A stretch of 64,000 bases of DNA from Poriferisodalis sp965208925 (GCF_965208925.1 NZ_OZ242364.1:1240001-1304000), one strand, 5' to 3'; numbered from the stretch's first letter, positions 1 through 9,060 are shown. The notes: generated from the letters alone by a model not told the origin. Made by a program: numbers and translations.

Positions 1-37
1 CGGCAGCGGTCCTGATGCCGTCCGGTACCGTGACCGC

Positions 38-829
38 ATGGCTGACAGGGTCGAACTGCTGATCGTCGGCGGCGGCAAGATGGGCGAAGCGCTGCTGGGC
101 GGATTGCTCGCGGCCGGCCGCAGCGCCGAGAGCATCTGCGTCGCTGAGCCGATTGCCGCGCGCCGTGATGAGTTGGCCGACCGTTACGGCGTCGCTGTCT
201 CCGGTGACGTCGCGACCTCTTCCGGCGCCATCCTGGCCACCAAGCCCGACGTCATTCCGACCGTTGCCGCCGCGGTCGCGGCTGCTGGCACCGACCGCAT
301 CCTCTCGATCGCCGCTGGAGTCACGCTCCCGACGCTGGCCGCTGCCGCCGGCACCGGCACTCCGATCGTGCGTGCCATGCCGAATACACCCGCACTGGTG
401 TCGGAGGGTGCGGCAGCGATCTGCGGCAACGACCGAGCCACCGAAGACGACCTCGGATGGGCCGAGGAGATCCTTGGCGCAGTAGGCCGCGTCGTGCGCG
501 TCCCCGAGCACCTGATGGATGCGGTGACCGGTCTGTCGGGATCCGGGCCGGCGTACGTGTTCCTGGTGGCCGAGGCGATGATCGAGGCGGGGGTGCTCAT
601 GGGCCTGGGCCGACCGGTGGCAACGGAATTGGCCAACCAGACACTGCTGGGTGCCGCGACGCTGCTGGCCGAGGGACGTTCGCCGGCCGATCTGCGAGCC
701 GACGTGACATCGCCGGGCGGCACGACCGCGGCTGGGCTGCGCGAACTGGAGCGCCACGGCGTGCGCGCCGCATTCGCTGCGGCCGTCGAAGCCGCCACGC
801 GTCGCTCCGTCGAACTCGGCTCGGCGTGA
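38..829 (+). CDS. proC: pyrroline-5-carboxylate reductase
   Basis: Cytoplasmic enzyme of the last step of proline synthesis: it reduces 1-pyrroline-5-carboxylate to L-proline with NAD(P)H. The 263 residues match the usual family length. The N-terminus has the dinucleotide-binding loop VGGGKMGEALLGG. The middle has AMPNTPALVSEGA. The dimerisation domain has the signature GLSGSGPAYVFLVAEAM followed by DVTSPGGTTAAGL, which is typical of ProC. It is transcribed in the same direction as the SAM-hydrolase-like gene 31 bp downstream and the hem genes beyond. The 37 bases before it are too short to assign. Confidence 0.95.
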   Translation: MADRVELLIVGGGKMGEALLGGLLAAGRSAESICVAEPIAARRDELADRYGVAVSGDVATSSGAILATKPDVIPTVAAAVAAAGTDRILSIAAGVTLPTLAAAAGTGTPIVRAMPNTPALVSEGAAAICGNDRATEDDLGWAEEILGAVGRVVRVPEHLMDAVTGLSGSGPAYVFLVAEAMIEAGVLMGLGRPVATELANQTLLGAATLLAEGRSPADLRADVTSPGGTTAAGLRELERHGVRAAFAAAVEAATRRSVELGSA

Positions 830-860
830 CCCAGAGTCCAGAGCGGGGCAGCCCCCGGCC

Positions 861-1685
861 ATGACAGGTTTCGGCACGATCACGTGCCTGAGCGATCTGG
901 GCACCGCAGACGAGTCGGTGGGCGTCATTCATTCGATCGTGCGCCAGGCCGCTCCCCATGCCACCGTGATCGACCTGTGTCACGAGATCGATCCGGGTGA
1001 CACGCGCACGGCGGCGTTGATGCTGGCGCGCAGCGTGCCGCACCTTGCGCCGGGCGTGGTGCTCGCATCGGTGGGACGCCGCTTGGACCGGCCCGCCATC
1101 GCGGTCTCTGTCGGCGACGGCCAGTCGATGCTGGTCGGCCCGGACAACGGAGTGCTGGCGGCGGCCACAGCGGCGGTCGGTGGCGCGGACATCGCGGTGC
1201 GCATCAACACCGCCGGCTGCGGCGATCCCGAATCGGTGCTCCACCCGGCGCGCGATGTGCTCGCGCCGGCAGCCGGCGGGCTGGCGGCCGGGGCATCCAT
1301 CGAATCGTTGGGCGCGCCGATCGACCCCTCGCTGCTGCTGCCGTCGCTCGTTGCGGTGCCCCGCGTCGAAGACGACGGTTCAGTAACCGCCGAAGTGCTG
1401 TCGGTGACGCGCTGGGGCACGGTGCAGCTCAACGTCGACCGCGAGACGCTCGCGGCCCTCGGCGATCACCTGGTCATGGAATGGACGGCGGGCGCGAGTG
1501 CATCACAGCCCGCGGAGGCGAATTCGCAATCGGTCCGGCTGGAGTCTGCGGGACCGGCAGGCGCGAGTGGCCTTGCACTGTGCGACGATCCCTTCGGCTT
1601 GCTCGAGTTGACGGTCGCCGGCGGGAGCGCGGCTCATCTCGGCTTCTCGGTAGGCACCGAAGTGCGGCTGCGCGCCGCTGCATGA
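861..1685 (+). CDS. S-adenosylmethionine hydrolase-like protein (DUF62/SAM hydroxide adenosyltransferase family)
   Basis: 274 residues. The N-terminal half (residues about 5-160) has the family pattern ITCLSDLGTADESVG, then IDLCHEIDPGD and VGPDNGVLAAA. The C-terminal half is the smaller beta domain, seen at VLSVTRWGTVQLNV. Characterised members split SAM into adenosine and methionine using water; halogenases of the same fold use fluoride or chloride. The hydroxide-type activity is inferred from family membership only. It sits between proC and the heme genes with no obvious functional link. Confidence 0.8.
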   Translation: MTGFGTITCLSDLGTADESVGVIHSIVRQAAPHATVIDLCHEIDPGDTRTAALMLARSVPHLAPGVVLASVGRRLDRPAIAVSVGDGQSMLVGPDNGVLAAATAAVGGADIAVRINTAGCGDPESVLHPARDVLAPAAGGLAAGASIESLGAPIDPSLLLPSLVAVPRVEDDGSVTAEVLSVTRWGTVQLNVDRETLAALGDHLVMEWTAGASASQPAEANSQSVRLESAGPAGASGLALCDDPFGLLELTVAGGSAAHLGFSVGTEVRLRAAA

Positions 1686-1694
1686 GCGGGTGAC

Positions 1695-1784
1695 GTGAGA
1701 CCCCGTACAGCGCTGGTGCTGGCCCTGCTCGCTGCGGTCATCCTGCTGGCCGCCACCATTCAGCTGCTCGTAGCCCTCGACTGA
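1695..1784 (+). CDS. possible 29-residue hydrophobic peptide
   Basis: A GTG-started frame of 29 codons lies just after the SAM-hydrolase-like gene. It reads MRPRTALVLALL and then continues as an almost unbroken Ala/Leu/Ile/Val stretch to the stop, so it would be one membrane helix with a short basic N-terminus (RPR). No clear ribosome binding site is visible. Such short hydrophobic frames can arise by chance in GC-rich DNA, so this is a candidate only. No function can be given. Confidence 0.35.
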   Translation: MRPRTALVLALLAAVILLAATIQLLVALD

Positions 1785-1892
1785 CCCCCTCTGAGGTCAT
1801 ACTCGTCACGCGATCTTCGTCAAGCGCGTGGAAACGGGGTGCCGGATCAGCGAGACTGTGCGGGCCGCATTTCCGAACCCTGGGTAGTCCTC

Positions 1893-3152
1893 GTGTCCAT
1901 CGTTGTCATGGGCGTGAGCCATCGCAGCGCACCGCTTGAGCTATTGGAGCGCTGCACGGTTGCCGCCGCCGACGTGCCGAAACGTCTTGCTGATCTCGCA
2001 TCGTGCGTGAACGTCAGCGAGGCCGTCGTCGTGTCCACCTGCAACCGCACCGAGGCCTACGTCGTGGCCGAGAAATTCCATGCGGCGTTCGGCGAGATGC
2101 GCGATTTCTTCTGCACGCTGTCGGGTGCGGCACCCGCCGAACTGTCCGACCACCTCTACGTCCACTACGACGACGACGCGGCGCGTCACCTGTTCCGTGT
2201 GGCCAGCGGCCTGGAATCCGCCGTGGTCGGGGAACACGAGATCTTGGGCCAGGTCCGCACTGCATGGGACACGGCGAGAGCTGAGGGCACAGCGGGCGCG
2301 GTGCTGAATCATCTCTTTCGACACAGCATCAGTGCCGGCAAGCGCGCACGCACCGAGACTGGCATCGCTCGCGGGACTGCTTCGATCAGCCACGCGGCGG
2401 TGAGCATGGCCAAGAACCATCTCGGCACGTTGGAGGATGCTCAGGTGCTCGTCGTAGGCGCCGGCGAGATGGCCGAGGGCATGATCGTCGCACTCGCGGC
2501 AGCCGGTCCCGCAGCGGTGCAGGTAGCCAACCGCACGCCCTCGCACGCCGAGGCCCTGGCAGCTCGGGTCGGCGGCCGCCACCTGCCGCTCGGAAGCCTG
2601 GAAGATGCGTTGGTCGAGGTAGATCTGCTGCTGACGTCCACCGGTGCCAGTTCGGTGATCGTCGACCACGCCAGCGTCGGAGCGATCATCGAGCGACGTG
2701 CCGGCCGCCCGCTGCTGATCGTGGACATCGCCGTGCCACGTGATGTCGACCCGGCGGTAGCTCGCCTTCCGGGTGTCACGCTCCTCGACATGGACGACCT
2801 GTCCCGGTTCGCCGAAGTCGGTCAGGCGGGCCGGCAAGCGGAAGTGGCGGCAGTCGAATCGATCCTGGCCGACGAGACGGAGCGTTTCTCCGCCGACCGA
2901 ACTGCCCGGGAGATGGCACCGCTCATCGAATCCCTGCGTGGCAGGGCCGAAGCGGTGCGCCAGTCCGAGCTCGCACGTGCCTTGGCGGCCCACCCCGATC
3001 TCGACGACGATGCACGCGAGGCGCTCGAGCGCGCGACCGCCGCGCTCGTCAACAAGCTGATGCATCAGCCCACCGTGGCGTTGAGGTCCGCGGCAGGCAA
3101 GGCCAAGGGCGACCGGCTCGCAGACTCAGTGCGCGACCTGTTCGATCTGTAG
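1893..3152 (+). CDS. hemA: glutamyl-tRNA reductase
   Basis: First committed enzyme of the C5 pathway to tetrapyrroles: it reduces glutamyl-tRNA with NADPH to glutamate-1-semialdehyde. I place the start at the GTG giving MSIVVMGVSHRSAPLELLER (419 residues, normal length); the frame stays open 18 codons further up, but that extension does not fit the family. The catalytic Cys is C50 in VVSTCNRTEAYV, followed by SGLESAVVGEHEILGQV. The NADPH domain is seen at VVGAGEMAEGM and the dimerisation domain is at the C-terminus. hemC follows after 11 bp. Confidence 0.96.
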   Translation: MSIVVMGVSHRSAPLELLERCTVAAADVPKRLADLASCVNVSEAVVVSTCNRTEAYVVAEKFHAAFGEMRDFFCTLSGAAPAELSDHLYVHYDDDAARHLFRVASGLESAVVGEHEILGQVRTAWDTARAEGTAGAVLNHLFRHSISAGKRARTETGIARGTASISHAAVSMAKNHLGTLEDAQVLVVGAGEMAEGMIVALAAAGPAAVQVANRTPSHAEALAARVGGRHLPLGSLEDALVEVDLLLTSTGASSVIVDHASVGAIIERRAGRPLLIVDIAVPRDVDPAVARLPGVTLLDMDDLSRFAEVGQAGRQAEVAAVESILADETERFSADRTAREMAPLIESLRGRAEAVRQSELARALAAHPDLDDDAREALERATAALVNKLMHQPTVALRSAAGKAKGDRLADSVRDLFDL

Positions 3153-3163
3153 ATCTTGATCGC

Positions 3164-4078
3164 GTGAGGATCGCGACACGATCGAGCCCGCTGGCAACCT
3201 GGCAGGCGCGCGCCGTCGCAACCGCGCTGGAGGCAGCCGGATCCGCCCTGGGCGACATTGAGCTCGTGCCCGTGCGCACCGCCGGCGATCTCGACCTGTC
3301 CACGCCGATTTCTGACATGTCCGGCAGGGGCGTGTTTGTGACCGAGGTGCAAGCAGCAGTGCTCGATGGACGCGCCGACATGGCCGTGCACAGTGCCAAG
3401 GACATGCGCTCCGAGCCGACCCCGGGCTTGACGCTGGCGGGCTGCCTGGCGAGGGGCGACGCGCGCGACGCGCTCGTCGGCCTGGCGCTCGACGAGATTC
3501 CCCGCGGCGGGGTAGTGGCGACCGGATCACAGCGTCGCCAGTGCCAGCTAGCGGCACTGCGCGCAGATCTGCGCTTCACCGGTCTGCGCGGCAACATGGC
3601 ACGTCGCGTCGCCGCGGCCGCCCAGCCCGATGTCGATGCCGTGATCGTGGCGGCGGCAGCGCTCGAGCGTCTCGGCGAGTCGCACCGGATCGCCCAGCGA
3701 TTCAGCCCCGACGAGCTCGTGCCTCAAGCAGGGCAGGGCGCCATCGCGATCGAGCACCGCGCTGACGACGTTGAGGGGGCTGCTGCCGCCGGCGCGATCA
3801 TCGACGAGATGACGACACGATGCGTGCGTGCCGAGCGCGCGTTCTTGCGAACGCTGGGAGGCGGCTGCGACCTGCCCACAGGCGCCCATGCCACCGTCGA
3901 TGCCCACGGACGCCTGAGCATGATTGCGTTGCTGGCGACCCCCGACCAGGGCCGCATCGAGCGCATGACCCGCAGCGACGTCGACGGCGAGTCGCTGGGC
4001 GCTGCATTGGCCCGTGAGCTCATGGCCCGAACCGGCACAGACGCAACCGCATGGGCCAGCCGGGCTGACGATGCCTGA
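3164..4078 (+). CDS. hemC: porphobilinogen deaminase (hydroxymethylbilane synthase)
   Basis: Polymerises four porphobilinogen units into hydroxymethylbilane in the cytoplasm. 304 residues from a GTG start giving MRIATRSSPLATWQA, the standard N-terminus of the family. AVHSAKDM and ATGSQRRQCQL are conserved substrate-binding stretches. The dipyrromethane cofactor is expected on C235 in LGGGCDLPTGAHA. The last 8 bp overlap the start of hemD, so the two are probably co-translated. Confidence 0.96.
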   Translation: MRIATRSSPLATWQARAVATALEAAGSALGDIELVPVRTAGDLDLSTPISDMSGRGVFVTEVQAAVLDGRADMAVHSAKDMRSEPTPGLTLAGCLARGDARDALVGLALDEIPRGGVVATGSQRRQCQLAALRADLRFTGLRGNMARRVAAAAQPDVDAVIVAAAALERLGESHRIAQRFSPDELVPQAGQGAIAIEHRADDVEGAAAAGAIIDEMTTRCVRAERAFLRTLGGGCDLPTGAHATVDAHGRLSMIALLATPDQGRIERMTRSDVDGESLGAALARELMARTGTDATAWASRADDA

Positions 4079-4838
4079 GAGCCCCCTCAGCGATCTCGCC
4101 GGCCGCACCGTCGTGGTCACGAGGGCTTCGCACCAGGCCAGCTCGCTGGCGACGGCGTTGCGCGAACACGGGGCGACGGTGGTGGTGGCACCCGCTATCG
4201 CCGTGGTGCCCCCGCTCGACGGCGGCCAGCCGCTCGATGATGCCCTGCTGCGCCTCGAGCAGTACAGCTGGGTCGCGTTCACATCCTCGAATGCGGTGGC
4301 GGCCACGTTCGCTCGTGCAGACCGGCGCGGTGTTCGCCGCCGCTTCGCACGCATCCGCACGGCGGCTGTCGGACCATCCACGGCAGCGCGCGTCGAGGCC
4401 GAGATCAACCGACCGGTCACGCTGGTGCCGGAACGGCACGATGCTGCCGGACTCGCTGGGGCCTTTCCTGAACCCCGCGCGGACGACTGGTGCTTCGTGC
4501 CCCAGTCGGCACAGGCCCGGCCGGAGCTGGTCGATGGGCTGCGTGCCCGTGGCTGGAACGTCGATGCCGTGAGCGCATACCGCATCGTGACGCCCACGCT
4601 GTCTGATCATCTGGTCGCCGATGTGTCCGGCGCAGATGCCGTGGTGTTCGCCTCGCCGTCGGCCGTGCGCGGCCACATGTCGCAGATCGGCAGCGACGCG
4701 GTCACCGGTCAAGTGGTCTGCATCGGCAGCACGACAGCAGCTGCATGTGCCGAAGCCGACCTGCGCGTAGCAGCAGTGGCTGCACGTCCCACCGATGACG
4801 GTCTCGTAGAAGCCGTCGTTGCCGCGGCGCATCGCTGA
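4071..4838 (+). CDS. hemD: uroporphyrinogen-III synthase
   Basis: Closes and inverts ring D of hydroxymethylbilane to give uroporphyrinogen III. The chosen ATG (MPESPLSDLAGRTVVVTRA) gives 255 residues and overlaps the hemC stop by 8 bp; the open frame upstream is only read-through of hemC. The family is poorly conserved. The call rests on the two-lobe HEM4 pattern (RTVVVTRASHQASSLATAL; WVAFTSSNAVAATF; DAVVFASPSAVRG; VVCIGSTTAAA) and on the position right after hemC. Confidence 0.9.
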   Translation: MPESPLSDLAGRTVVVTRASHQASSLATALREHGATVVVAPAIAVVPPLDGGQPLDDALLRLEQYSWVAFTSSNAVAATFARADRRGVRRRFARIRTAAVGPSTAARVEAEINRPVTLVPERHDAAGLAGAFPEPRADDWCFVPQSAQARPELVDGLRARGWNVDAVSAYRIVTPTLSDHLVADVSGADAVVFASPSAVRGHMSQIGSDAVTGQVVCIGSTTAAACAEADLRVAAVAARPTDDGLVEAVVAAAHR

Positions 4839-4937
4839 TACAGCCGCGGTGCAACGGTGGTCATGGTTCGCTTGGGTCCCGCTTCGGTTCGCGGCTCGGC
4901 CCGTATTTCGACAGCGACTGCAGGCAGGGGCGTGGCC

Positions 4938-4943
4938 TACGCT
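4938..4943 (+). promoter_or_regulatory. possible -10 element for leaderless hemL transcript
   Basis: TACGCT lies 8 nt before the GTG start of hemL, the spacing seen for leaderless actinobacterial transcripts, and no Shine-Dalgarno sequence is visible before the GTG. No convincing -35 box is seen at 17-18 nt. Inferred from sequence only. Confidence 0.25.
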
Positions 4944-4951
4944 GCGAGGCC

Positions 4952-6241
4952 GTGATCGAGCCGCGTTCGACGAACGCCGACCTGTTCGAGGCTGCTCAAC
5001 GTGTGATTCCCGGCGGCGTGAATTCGCCAGTGCGGGCGTTCGGGTCGGTCGGCGGCATGCCGTACTTCGTTGCGCGAGCCGAAGGGCCGTACGTCATCGA
5101 TGTCGAAGGCCGCCGGCATCTCGACTTCGTGCAGTCCTACGGGGCGATCATCCTGGGTCACGCCCACCCGGCGGTCACCGATGCCGTCGCCAAGGCGGCG
5201 GCCGACGGCACGTCGTACGGCGCACCGACGCAGCGAGAGGTGCTGCTTGCTGAGTTGATCGCAGAGGCCGCGCCCGGCGTGCAGCAGGTGCGTTTGGTGA
5301 GCAGCGGCACCGAGGCCACCATGACCGCGGTGCGGCTGGCACGGGGATGCACAGGCCGGCCCCGCATCGTCAAATTCGCTGGCTGCTACCACGGCCACGC
5401 CGACGCGCTGCTGGCTGCAGGCGGCAGCGGTGTTGCCACGCTGGGCCTGTCGGGCTCGGCCGGCGTGCCACCGAGTGCCGTTGCCGACACGGTCGTCGCG
5501 CCGTACAACGAGGTGCCTGAGCTCGACGACCGGGTGGCTGCGGTCGTGGTGGAGCCCGTGGCGGCGAACATGGGCCTGGTGCCGCCGGCGCCCGGTTTCT
5601 TGGAGGGCTTGCGTGCAGCCTGCGATGACGCAGGTGCACTGCTGATCTTCGATGAGGTCATCACCGGCTTCCGCCTGGGCCGCGGCGGTGCCGCCGAGCG
5701 ATTTGGTGTGACGCCCGACATCTCGTGCTTCGGCAAGGTCATCGGCGGCGGCCTGCCCATCGGCGCCCTCGGCGCCCGTTCCGAGATCATGGAGACTCTG
5801 GCGCCCACCGGCGCGGTGTACCAGGCAGGGACGCTGTCGGGAAACCCGCTCGCGACCGCAGCCGGCCTCGCGGCGCTGGACCTGCTGACGCCGGCGGCCT
5901 ATGCCGAGTTGGAGGCCCGCGCCGGTCAGTTCGCCGACGGCTTGCGCGCTGCGCTGACACGATCAGGTTTCGACGCCGCCGTCGTCCAGGTCGGCACGCT
6001 TGTAGGCCTGTACTGCGGCTCGGCCGTCGAGCCCGGCTGGATTCCGGTCGACTACGACGATGCCCGTACTACCGATGAGCAGGCCTACGCCCGCCTGCAT
6101 GCCGAGCTGTTGAAGCGCGGCGTGGCATTCGCGCCCGGTGCCTACGAGGCGATCTTCGTCAGCCTCGCCCACTCGCCCGACATCATCGACGAAGCCCTCG
6201 TTCGGATCGCCGACGCCGCTGCAGCCGCGTCGCAGGCCTGA
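4952..6241 (+). CDS. hemL: glutamate-1-semialdehyde 2,1-aminomutase
   Basis: PLP enzyme that converts glutamate-1-semialdehyde into 5-aminolevulinate, the product of the C5 pathway begun by HemA. 429 residues from a GTG. The N-terminus LFEAAQRVIPGGVNSPVRAF is diagnostic. The PLP lysine is K262 in CFGKVIGGGLPIGALG, and the phosphate-binding motif SSGTEATMTAVRLAR is present. It lies 113 bp after hemD. hemB, which often sits between hemD and hemL in related clusters, is not there. The gene converges on the flavoprotein gene, whose stop is only 12 bp away. Confidence 0.96.
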   Translation: MIEPRSTNADLFEAAQRVIPGGVNSPVRAFGSVGGMPYFVARAEGPYVIDVEGRRHLDFVQSYGAIILGHAHPAVTDAVAKAAADGTSYGAPTQREVLLAELIAEAAPGVQQVRLVSSGTEATMTAVRLARGCTGRPRIVKFAGCYHGHADALLAAGGSGVATLGLSGSAGVPPSAVADTVVAPYNEVPELDDRVAAVVVEPVAANMGLVPPAPGFLEGLRAACDDAGALLIFDEVITGFRLGRGGAAERFGVTPDISCFGKVIGGGLPIGALGARSEIMETLAPTGAVYQAGTLSGNPLATAAGLAALDLLTPAAYAELEARAGQFADGLRAALTRSGFDAAVVQVGTLVGLYCGSAVEPGWIPVDYDDARTTDEQAYARLHAELLKRGVAFAPGAYEAIFVSLAHSPDIIDEALVRIADAAAAASQA

Positions 6242-6253
6242 CGCAGCCAGCGC

Positions 6254-7519
6254 TCAGGTGCGGTCCCGCCAGAGCCGCGCCATCCAGGCAGCCGCCCGGT
6301 AGATGCCGCGGGAGCCGAGCGGACCGGCTCGGCCCTGCAGCAGATCTGTCGAGACGCGCATGGCTAGGTTCCCCATGCGGGGGGAGCGGATCGCAAGCTG
6401 TGTCAGCTTCCTCATCAGCCCGGGCCGGCCCAGCGCGCGGGTAGTCAGCCGACCGAGGTGGTGGTACCGCTCCCAGCGCGCGGCGAGCACAGCCTCGTAA
6501 CGCCGCAGCTCGAGTCCGTCGTCGGCGTCGAGCGCTCGCCCGATGACCTCGGCTGCCAGCCGGCCGGTTGCGAGTGCCGGGCCGACGCCATCGCCGTTCC
6601 AGGGATTGACGCTGCCTGCTGCGTCGCCGACCACAACCCAATTCGGTCCCGAGCGCGGGCGTACCGATCCTCCCATCGGCAATCGGCCGCCTGCGGGCTC
6701 ACTGCGCGGCCCGGCGGGATCGATCTCCCAGTGTTCCGGTATCTGCCGGGTCCACTGTTCAAAGAGGTGCTCCAGGGAGATGGCCTCGTTCCCGTAGTGA
6801 TGGCTGAGCAGGCCCACTCCTACATTGGCGGTGCCATCTCCGACCGGGAACACCCAGCCATAACCCGGCAGCTGGCTCCCGGCGCGATCGGCCAACGCAA
6901 AGACCGATTCGATCCACGGTTCAGCGTGGCGCGGGGTGGGGTAGTAAGCCCGCATCGCCAGTCCTTGCGCGTAAGTCCGGGTGCGTACGGTGCCGAGCGC
7001 CCGGCCGAAGTTCGAACGCGGACCGTCGGCGATGACGACATAGCGAGCGCGCGCAATCACGTCCTCATGCGGCGCTCCGCTGCCACCCCGAGCCATGCAG
7101 CCACGCAGGTGACCGTCGGTGATCAGCGGAGCCGTGACCTCCGTGCCGGCGAGCACGCGCGCGCCCGCCGACTGTGCTCTGGCGAACATCAGCGCGTCGA
7201 GGCGCGCCCGCCGCACCACGACGCCATAGCCGGGCCACCTCTCGCCCTGGGGCCACGACACCTCGAGGCTCTGCCCGTGGGCGGTGATCCGCAGCCCGTG
7301 ATGCCGATGCCAGCGCGCAACGCTCGGATCGCAGCCCATGTCGATGAGTTCGGCCACAGCGACCGGTGTGAGCGCGTCGCCGCAGACGCGTTCGCGCGGA
7401 TGGGTCGACCGCTCGATGAGCAGCACGTCTCGTCCCGCCTGCGCGAGCCAGTACGCGGCCGCACAACCCGCCGGCCCGCCACCGACGACGAGCGCGTCGC
7501 AATCGAGCGTCTCCCTCAA
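6254..7519 (-). CDS. geranylgeranyl reductase family FAD-dependent oxidoreductase (possible menaquinone reductase MenJ)
   Basis: 421-residue flavoprotein. The N-terminal FAD-binding loop is VVGGGPAGCAAAYWLAQAG, followed by RERVCGDALTPVAV, a hallmark of the geranylgeranyl reductase family. The second FAD motif is WVVVGDAAGSVNPWNGDGVG. Family members saturate isoprenoid double bonds of chlorophyll, archaeal lipids or, as MenJ in mycobacteria, the side chain of menaquinone. Its place beside the bc complex and complex I operons makes quinone tailoring the most likely role, but this is inference from context. The start 9 bp before the stop of the cytochrome c gene suggests a two-gene minus-strand unit. 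Confidence 0.82.
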   Translation of the reverse strand: MRETLDCDALVVGGGPAGCAAAYWLAQAGRDVLLIERSTHPRERVCGDALTPVAVAELIDMGCDPSVARWHRHHGLRITAHGQSLEVSWPQGERWPGYGVVVRRARLDALMFARAQSAGARVLAGTEVTAPLITDGHLRGCMARGGSGAPHEDVIARARYVVIADGPRSNFGRALGTVRTRTYAQGLAMRAYYPTPRHAEPWIESVFALADRAGSQLPGYGWVFPVGDGTANVGVGLLSHHYGNEAISLEHLFEQWTRQIPEHWEIDPAGPRSEPAGGRLPMGGSVRPRSGPNWVVVGDAAGSVNPWNGDGVGPALATGRLAAEVIGRALDADDGLELRRYEAVLAARWERYHHLGRLTTRALGRPGLMRKLTQLAIRSPRMGNLAMRVSTDLLQGRAGPLGSRGIYRAAAWMARLWRDRT

Positions 7520-7528
7520 GGCATGGCG

Positions 7529-8308
7529 CTAGTGGCCGCCGCCACCCCCGCCGCCGGACAGGGCGCCGCCGCCGAGATGCTCCCACTCGGCATCGCGCTC
7601 GGCTGCCACTTCGTCGCTGATCGCTTCACCGCCGATCACCTCGCGTACATAGCGCGCGACCGAATAGAGCTGATGCTCGTTGAGCACATCTCCGAACGCA
7701 GGCATGGCCGCCGCGTTGTCGCTGCCGCCGGAGATGTGTGCGCCGCCGGGCCGGTTGGGGTCGCCGTAGACCTGCCCGAGCCCGATGCCTTCGGAGCCCA
7801 CCGAGATCCACTCGATGAATGAGTCGTCCAGGTTCGGGAAGGTCAGCAGCACCTCGCCGTTCCACAGCGGGCGCCCCACCAAGCCCCCATCGGAACCAGC
7901 ACCGTCGCCGCCGTGACAGCTCGAGCACCGCACTGCGTAGGTGGTCGCGCCCTCGTTGATGGCGGTGATCGGTTCGGGAGGCGGCTCGGTCAGCTTCACG
8001 TACACAAACGCCCACAGCGGCAGGCAGAACAGCACGGGCAGCACCCAGATCGGAATCCGATGGCGCGTCTGGGCTGCGAGCACCCATGACGGATCGGGCG
8101 GAGCTTCAGGTTCGACTTCGAGCTGTGCCGCCTCGCGCGCGGCGGCAATCATCTCGGCCTGGGTCGGGCCGGTGGCCGCAGCTGCTCCGGGTTCGGGTGC
8201 CGCTGCGCTCGCAGCACCGCCGCCACCGCTGCCGTCGTCTTCGAGGACCCCCAGCGCGATGCGACGCTGTCGCGAGCGCTCCAGCAGGTACTCGGGAACT
8301 TCGGTCAC
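7529..8308 (-). CDS. membrane-anchored monoheme cytochrome c
   Basis: 259 residues. I choose the GTG at 8308 because GGAGGAT lies just upstream; the open frame extends 28 codons further but lacks such a site. Layout: N-terminal motif MTEVPEYLLERS, an Ala/Pro-rich cytoplasmic stretch, one membrane helix (about residues 97-118, IWVLPVLFCLPLWAFVYVKL), then an outer cytochrome c domain with heme site CSSCH (C128, C131, H132) and a probable axial Met in AAAMPAFG. The C-terminus is seven Gly and a His. It is divergent from the bc operon. The likely role is carrying electrons from the bc complex to an oxidase or other acceptor. Confidence 0.88.
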   Translation of the reverse strand: MTEVPEYLLERSRQRRIALGVLEDDGSGGGGAASAAAPEPGAAAATGPTQAEMIAAAREAAQLEVEPEAPPDPSWVLAAQTRHRIPIWVLPVLFCLPLWAFVYVKLTEPPPEPITAINEGATTYAVRCSSCHGGDGAGSDGGLVGRPLWNGEVLLTFPNLDDSFIEWISVGSEGIGLGQVYGDPNRPGGAHISGGSDNAAAMPAFGDVLNEHQLYSVARYVREVIGGEAISDEVAAERDAEWEHLGGGALSGGGGGGGH

Positions 8309-8614
8309 AGGATCCTCCGCGGGGTTGCCCCCAGGGGTTCTGGCACAGCGGCAGTGCCAAGTTCGCAGGGCACGATACGCGCCCGAACGCACCGAGGCGC
8401 AAGTCTGCCATGCAGCCGCGCCGGTAGCGCAGCAACCACTCGACCCCGATTGTGGCGAGTGCTGGCTGTCGTGCTAGAACATCACGCGCCATGGCCGGGG
8501 CGCCGGTAATCTTTGCCCCGGTCTCGCTGCGGCTGACGCACTCGATGCATCATCGATTGGGCCGGTTCGCAACAGTCCTGACACGCCGACGGGAGAACGC
8601 GGGAGGAACACCGA
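8309..8614. other. divergent intergenic region with a 7-bp stem hairpin
   Basis: About 300 bp without a gene between the cytochrome c gene (minus strand) and the bc operon (plus strand), so it should hold promoters for both directions. An inverted repeat CCGGGGC / GCCCCGG lies at 8495-8501 and 8515-8521 with a 13-nt loop. GGGAGGA at 8601-8607 is the ribosome binding site of the next gene. I could not recognise a confident -35/-10 pair. Confidence 0.4.
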
Positions 8615-9049
8615 GTGGTTGCACTCGTCACATCGATCCTCGTCACCGCGCTGATGGTCTACCTGCTGGTGTGGTACGGCAAGCGCCGCCCGACTGACCG
8701 TCCCACTACCTGGGGCGAGGCCATGCTCGGAGCCGCCTACGTCTTCATGCTGATGCTGCTGGTGTTCGGCATCGTGCCCGACCGCTGGATCCGTCTGACG
8801 GATAACGAGTGGGGCTGGTCGGTGGAGCGTTTCCTGGTCACCGAAGGCCAGTTCATGACCTCGCCGATCACGTTCCCGCCGACGCGCATCGACCTCAAGA
8901 AGGTCAGCGACATCGTGGTGGTCATCGAGCACCTGATCGCGTTCATCGGATTGCCGGTGCTGGCGATGTGGTGGCAGAAACGCGACAAGGCCGAACCCGC
9001 TGCCGAGCCGATCTCCGACTACGGCCGTCCCCTGGTCAAGGGCAACTGA
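8615..9049 (+). CDS. small membrane protein of the bc-complex operon, unknown function
   Basis: 144 residues from a GTG with GGGAGGA upstream. Three predicted membrane helices: residues about 2-21, 37-56 (AMLGAAYVFMLMLLVFGIV) and 98-117 (VVVIEHLIAFIGLPVLAMWW), with a hydrophilic loop of about 40 residues between the second and third. I do not recognise the family. As first gene of an operon encoding a ferredoxin and a complete quinol:cytochrome c reductase, it may be an accessory subunit or assembly factor; this is inference from position. Confidence 0.75.
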   Translation: MVALVTSILVTALMVYLLVWYGKRRPTDRPTTWGEAMLGAAYVFMLMLLVFGIVPDRWIRLTDNEWGWSVERFLVTEGQFMTSPITFPPTRIDLKKVSDIVVVIEHLIAFIGLPVLAMWWQKRDKAEPAAEPISDYGRPLVKGN

Positions 9050-9060
9050 GAGCGCGACGA

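Noticed and set aside
4839..4951. hemB or a fragment of it between hemD and hemL
   Set aside because: The gap is 113 bp and the overlapping frame shows no porphobilinogen synthase motif.
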